64,000 bases of DNA, from positions 16,408-80,407 of the forward strand of contig CAWULT010000005.1 in the NCBI GenBank assembly GCA_963923455.1, given 5' to 3'. The notes beneath the pieces were generated by a model. That model was not told the DNA's origin. It did no database searches and saw only the letters and a program-made list of their open reading frames with translations. Positions within the stretch are counted from its first letter, which is position 1; each line of letters begins with the position of its first letter. Below, one piece after another: positions 60,507-64,000 of this stretch. The DNA comes from CAWULT01 sp963923455. GTDB lineage: Bacteria > Acidobacteriota > Vicinamibacteria > Vicinamibacterales > UBA2999. A program made the translations under genes and the position numbers.

Positions 60507-61475
60507 ATGTACGAGAGGTTCTTCGGGCTTCGTGAGCGGCCGTTCGATCTGGTGCCGGACCTGCGGTACCTGTTCCTGAGCGGTCCGCAGCGGGAGGCGC
60601 TCAGCACCCTGCGCTACGCGCTCGAAGCCGCGCGTGGCCTCAGCCTGCTGATCGGGGAGGCCGGAGCCGGCAAGTCCACCCTCGTGCAGGCGGCGCTCGC
60701 CGAGATCGGTCCAGGCAAGACCCAGTGCGTGCTGCTCAGCAACCCGACCCTGACCCGCGACGAGTTCTTCGAGTTCCTGGCCGAGGCGTTCGGGCTCGGC
60801 GCGCAGGAGGCGGCGTCGAAGACGCGCTTTCTCTCGTCGTTCCGCCGGCACCTGGAGGAACGGCACCTGCGCGGACAGTTGACGGCGCTCATCATCGACG
60901 AGGCGCAGAGCCTGCCGTACGAACTGCTCGAAGAGGTACGTCTGCTCAGCAACATCGAGACGCCCACGAGCAAGCTGCTCAGCGTGATCCTGACCGGGCA
61001 GCCGGAGCTGTCACAGCGGCTCAACGAGCCCCAGTTGCGGCAGCTGAAGCAGCGCATCGCCCTGCGGTGCGAGCTGGCGGTGCTCGGCCTGCCCGAGACG
61101 GCGGCTTACGTCGCCGGCCGCATCCGGATTGCGGGCGGCACGCCCGCGGACGTCTTCACGCGCGAGGCAGTCGAGGCGGTCTTCCAGGCCTCGGGCGGGG
61201 TGCCCAGGCTCGTCAACGTGATCTGCGACAACGCCCTCATCGGGGGCTTCGCCGCCCAGACCAAGCCGGTCACGCGCGCGGTCGTCGACGAGGTGCTGCG
61301 GGACTTCGATCTGGCCGGGGCCACCGCGGACTTCCAGAGCGAGGCGCGCGGTGCCGGCCGGCCGCCACGGCCGTTGCCGGCCCCGGGCCGCGTGCCCGCG
61401 CGCCGCGATGGGCCGTCAGGCGACGACGAACGTCCCCCTGGACCGGCCTTGTTCGCCCGCTTCGGCGGGCGGTGA
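60507..61475 (+). CDS. AAA ATPase, ExeA/XrtA-system associated
   Basis: 322 aa. MYERFFGLRERPFDLVPDLRYLFLS is the start typical of ExeA-type ATPases in exosortase EPS loci. Walker A LIGEAGAGKSTLVQAAL, Walker B ALIIDEAQSLPYE, sensor ILTGQPELSQRL and RLVNVICDNALIGGFA follow. No transmembrane helix or peptidoglycan-binding domain is visible at the C-terminus, which is Pro/Arg-rich. Role: probably a membrane-associated regulator or assembly ATPase of the export machine. Confidence 0.88.
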   Translation: MYERFFGLRERPFDLVPDLRYLFLSGPQREALSTLRYALEAARGLSLLIGEAGAGKSTLVQAALAEIGPGKTQCVLLSNPTLTRDEFFEFLAEAFGLGAQEAASKTRFLSSFRRHLEERHLRGQLTALIIDEAQSLPYELLEEVRLLSNIETPTSKLLSVILTGQPELSQRLNEPQLRQLKQRIALRCELAVLGLPETAAYVAGRIRIAGGTPADVFTREAVEAVFQASGGVPRLVNVICDNALIGGFAAQTKPVTRAVVDEVLRDFDLAGATADFQSEARGAGRPPRPLPAPGRVPARRDGPSGDDERPPGPALFARFGGR

Positions 61476-61497
61476 CTACTATGTGGATGGAATCGTC

Positions 61498-62973
61498 ATG
61501 ACTCGACACGCTGTTCGTTCGCACCTGGCCTCGCTGTCGCGCGGGTTGATCGTCACGGCCGCGCTCGCGGCAGCTGCCTGCGGCGGCGGGAGCGACAGCG
61601 GCGGGGGGTCGCCGGCGCCGACCCCGACCCCGCCGTCTGGCGGCGGAGGTGGCACCGGCGGGGGAGGGTCGACGGGCCCGACCGTCCGCACGGGCAGCCG
61701 GCTCGGCTGGGACCAGCGGGCTGAGTCCGCGCAGGCCGTGCGCAGCTACACGTTCCGCCTGTACGTGGACGGCAACGCCTCGACGATCTCGTCCACCTCC
61801 TGTGCCACGACGGCCGGCGCGAACGGGTTCGAGTGCTCGGGCGTGCTGCCCCAGCTGTCTCCCGGCAATCACACGCTGCAGTTGACGGCCATCGCCAACG
61901 GCGCCGAGAGCACGCGGTCCACCGGCCTGGTCGTGACCGCCGTGGCCGGCCTCGAGGGCGAGAGCCTGCTGTCGAAGGGTGCCGCGCCCGGCGCGGCCGA
62001 TCCCGTCGACGCCTCCATCGTCTGCATCGACTCCACCGGGGCCGGCTGCTATCTGCCGCACCTGGTGTCGGGCGATCTCGCGCCGGTGGGCGCCGTGGCG
62101 CCCATCGGCGGCGCGCGCGCGCTGTTCCTCGAGGGTGGGCGTGCGGTCCGTCTGATTGACGGCGACCAGCTCGCCGCGCAGCCGGCGCTCGTGCCCGAGT
62201 CCGAGGAGGCGCGGCTCCTCGGATTGGCCGTGCCGCCCGATTTCGAGCTGTCGCGCAGCGTGTTCGTCGCCTGGAGCGAGCCGGCGCGTGAGGGGCGGCA
62301 GTTGAACATCACCCGCTACCGCGAGGTGCAGGGCACGCTCGGGCAGGGCGCGACCGTCGTGACGGGCCTGCCGATTGCCGCCGATGGCGTAGCGCCGATG
62401 GCGTTCGATAACGAGGGCCTGCTCTACGTGGCGCTGGGGCGTGCCGTGCTGCGGTTTGCGCAGGACGGGTCCGTGCCGCGGGGCCTGCAGTCGTCGCCGG
62501 TCCTCGCGGCGGGGTACGAGTCGCCGTCGGCGATTGCGTGGGACCGACTCGGGCGCCAGGTGTGGCTGGCGGGACGCGACGCCGCCTGGCCGAGCCCGGT
62601 GTCGACGCTCGCCGCCCAGGCGGACGACGCGTCGCGCCAGACCACCGGCGTGCTGCTGCAGGCCACGGGTGACGTCAACGGCCGGTCGCCACAGCTGGCG
62701 CTGGCGGCCGACCCGGCTGCGTCGGGGCGCGACGTCTGGTACGTGCCCACCGCGGGCGAGGTGTATCGCGGCGCCGTGCAGACCGACGGGCGCCGCTTGC
62801 GCCTCGGGCTGGTGGATCTCGGGGGTATCGCCGGGGTGTCCGCGGTGACGCCGGTGCCCGACGGCAGCCTGATCCTCGTTTCGACGACCGGCGGCGCCGG
62901 CGGGCCGACCGCCCTGTGGCGCCTGTCGCCGGCGACTCCCGCGCCGTCGAGCGCCCGTCTCGCGGTGCGCTGA
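61498..62973 (+). CDS. Putative lipoprotein with PQQ/sorbosone-dehydrogenase-like propeller
   Basis: 491 aa. N-terminal signal helix followed by AALAAAACGGG, a lipobox-like site with Cys near residue 27, then a Gly/Ser/Pro linker. A small Ig-like domain (VRSYTFRLYVDGNASTI) precedes beta-strand repeats resembling a glucose/sorbosone dehydrogenase propeller (LLGLAVPPDFELSRSVFVAW, PMAFDNEGLLYVALGR, SAIAWDRLGRQVWLAGRD). No catalytic residues can be pinned down. Outer-membrane or periplasmic. Starts 22 bases after the ATPase gene. Confidence 0.72.
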   Translation: MTRHAVRSHLASLSRGLIVTAALAAAACGGGSDSGGGSPAPTPTPPSGGGGGTGGGGSTGPTVRTGSRLGWDQRAESAQAVRSYTFRLYVDGNASTISSTSCATTAGANGFECSGVLPQLSPGNHTLQLTAIANGAESTRSTGLVVTAVAGLEGESLLSKGAAPGAADPVDASIVCIDSTGAGCYLPHLVSGDLAPVGAVAPIGGARALFLEGGRAVRLIDGDQLAAQPALVPESEEARLLGLAVPPDFELSRSVFVAWSEPAREGRQLNITRYREVQGTLGQGATVVTGLPIAADGVAPMAFDNEGLLYVALGRAVLRFAQDGSVPRGLQSSPVLAAGYESPSAIAWDRLGRQVWLAGRDAAWPSPVSTLAAQADDASRQTTGVLLQATGDVNGRSPQLALAADPAASGRDVWYVPTAGEVYRGAVQTDGRRLRLGLVDLGGIAGVSAVTPVPDGSLILVSTTGGAGGPTALWRLSPATPAPSSARLAVR

Positions 62974-63047
62974 GTACTCGCCGATCGCGCGCGGCGCGGC
63001 GTTTCGAGGTCGCACCTGCGCCGCGGGTGACGGCCGATTCCTCGTCG

Positions 63048-63070
63048 GCCCGCCGCCCTCCCCGGCGGGC
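63048..63070 (+). terminator. GC-rich hairpin between lipoprotein and binding-protein genes
   Basis: GCCCGCCG (63048-63055) and CGGCGGGC (63063-63070) form an 8-bp stem with a 7-base loop. No T-run follows, so it is only a candidate terminator. Confidence 0.35.
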
Positions 63071-63107
63071 GCCCCTCTGCCGGTCGCATTGCGTATGATG
63101 CGCGGTG

Positions 63108-64000
63108 ATGACCCTGCGACGACGAGTGGGCCGTGCCCCCAGCCGAGGGTTGTGGCCGCGCGCTCGCGCGCTCGCGTGGCTGGTCCTCGGCGCGGGTGCG
63201 TGGCTGGGCGCGCCCGCCCCATCGGCGCTGGCCCAGACCGTCGCCCCCGGCGAGCTGCGCTGGGGTGGTGACGCCGAGGGCGGGGCCCCCTTCGTCGAAG
63301 CGGATCCGCGGGAGCCGTCGCGTGTCGTCGGCTTCGACGTGGAGGTGGCCCAACTCGTCGCCGCCGGTCTCGGTCTCACGCCCCGGTTCGTCCAGAGCGG
63401 CTTCACGACGCTCGAGGCCGCCGCGGCCCGCGGCGACTTCGACATCGGGTTGAGCGGCATCGAGGACAGCGCCACCCGCCGCGCGCGGCTGGCGGTGACC
63501 GTGCCGTACTATGCGTTCCGCGAGGTCCTCACGGTGCGCACCGAGGATGCGGGTCGCTACCGGACGATGTCCGACCTCGCCGGCCGCCGTGTCGCCACGC
63601 TCGGGGCGACCCTCGCGTTCGACCTGCTCTCCGCCGCGCAGGTGCGCCACGGCGTCGTCCCGGTGCCGTACGAGGACGACGTTCACCCTTACAGCGACCT
63701 GGCGCTCGGCCGTGTGGACGCCGTGCTGCTCGACGAGGTGCTCGCCGAGCGGGGCGTGCGCCGCAACCCCGGCCTCTCCAACCAGGAGACGGACGTTGGC
63801 GGCGGCTACTACGTCGGCGTCCTGGCTCCGGGCCGCTCGGCCCTGAGGGACCGCGTCGACACGGTGCTGCGGGCGGCGATGCGCGACGGCCGGCTCGAGG
63901 CGATCTTCCGCCGCTGGAACCTCTGGAGCCCGGCCCAGGCGCGTCTCTATGTCCGGGTGCTGGCGGGCGAGCCCCTCGAGCCCGCCACGGGTCCGGCGGG
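63108..64000 (+). CDS. Periplasmic solute-binding protein, SBP family 3 (3' end outside window)
   Basis: At least 297 aa, open to the right edge. ATG 63108 (GTG 63105 also possible). Signal peptide ends near PSALAQT. ELRWGGDAEGGAPFVEAD, VVGFDVEVAQLVAAGLGL and GDFDIGLSGIEDS are the first lobe of amino-acid-type binding proteins; GRRVATLGATLAFDLL and ALGRVDAVLLDEVLAER the second. The remaining reading frame may include a permease domain outside the window. Its link with the EPS genes is unclear; it could be an amino-acid uptake protein at the locus edge. Confidence 0.78.
   Translation, partial: MTLRRRVGRAPSRGLWPRARALAWLVLGAGAWLGAPAPSALAQTVAPGELRWGGDAEGGAPFVEADPREPSRVVGFDVEVAQLVAAGLGLTPRFVQSGFTTLEAAAARGDFDIGLSGIEDSATRRARLAVTVPYYAFREVLTVRTEDAGRYRTMSDLAGRRVATLGATLAFDLLSAAQVRHGVVPVPYEDDVHPYSDLALGRVDAVLLDEVLAERGVRRNPGLSNQETDVGGGYYVGVLAPGRSALRDRVDTVLRAAMRDGRLEAIFRRWNLWSPAQARLYVRVLAGEPLEPATGPA

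Noticed and set aside
1..64000. Mobile elements, CRISPR arrays, tRNA or rRNA genes
   Set aside because: I saw no transposase or integrase motifs, no regularly spaced repeats and no tRNA-like cloverleaf or attachment-site pattern. The repeated acyltransferase and DUF5060 genes are diverged paralogues, not recent insertions.

Overview
This is a high-GC stretch that is almost entirely an exopolysaccharide/capsule locus of a Gram-negative bacterium: it has Wza-type outer-membrane export proteins, signal peptides, a lipoprotein and a heptose pathway. The gene set (sugar transferase, SLBB export proteins, AMP-ligase, amidotransferase, carrier protein, BY-kinase, ExeA-type ATPase) resembles the XrtA/exosortase-associated EPS loci of Acidobacteriota and Proteobacteria. 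A Vicinamibacteria-like acidobacterium would fit, but nothing in the window proves the taxon. No rRNA, tRNA, CRISPR array or insertion sequence was seen.

Layout. (1) About 1-34.5 kb is one long plus-strand run with many overlapping starts: the initiating sugar transferase, a glycosyltransferase (GT), a secreted DUF5060-type glycosidase, two SLBB exporters, a GmhA-like isomerase, an AMP-ligase/AsnB/carrier-protein set, a proline-type adenylation domain with its own carrier protein, two flavoproteins (one a halogenase), an acyltransferase, an epimerase, GTs, an ABC-2 exporter with a Wzt-like ATPase, two sulfotransferases, a membrane GT, a second AsnB-like protein, WecB, a toroid protein and a PltE-like acyl dehydrogenase; it ends at a hairpin terminator. 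(2) 34.9-45.1 kb, plus strand: a LamG/cadherin secreted protein, two more acyltransferases, a secreted protein, an iodotyrosine-deiodinase-like nitroreductase, two GTs and a Cys-cluster protein. (3) 45.2-51.6 kb, minus strand: three secreted proteins, including a second DUF5060 glycosidase paralogue and a beta-propeller protein. (4) 52.1-53.3 kb, plus strand: a tiny Wzz C-terminal fragment and a BY-kinase. (5) 53.3-56.0 kb, minus strand: hddC, hddA, galE. (6) 56.3-59.2 kb, plus strand: cysD-cysNC for PAPS. (7) 59.2-64 kb: nadE (minus), ExeA-type ATPase, a lipoprotein and a truncated solute-binding protein.

How it fits together. Building blocks are made by gmhA/hddA/hddC (GDP-heptose; gmhB not seen), galE and wecB. 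The sugar transferase and about nine GTs assemble a chain that the ABC exporter and SLBB proteins would move out. CysD/CysNC make PAPS for the two sulfotransferases, so the polymer is probably sulfated. Most striking, the four enzymes of the halopyrrole pathway of antibiotic clusters are all present: a proline-type adenylation domain, a carrier protein, a PltE-like dehydrogenase and an FAD halogenase. A membrane acyltransferase lies next to the halogenase, and an IYD-type (dehalogenase family) nitroreductase lies farther on. I infer a polysaccharide or glycolipid decorated with a (halo)pyrrolyl group. Five of the intergenic regions in the second half carry near-consensus sigma-54 promoters (six sites), which suggests one RpoN-dependent programme.
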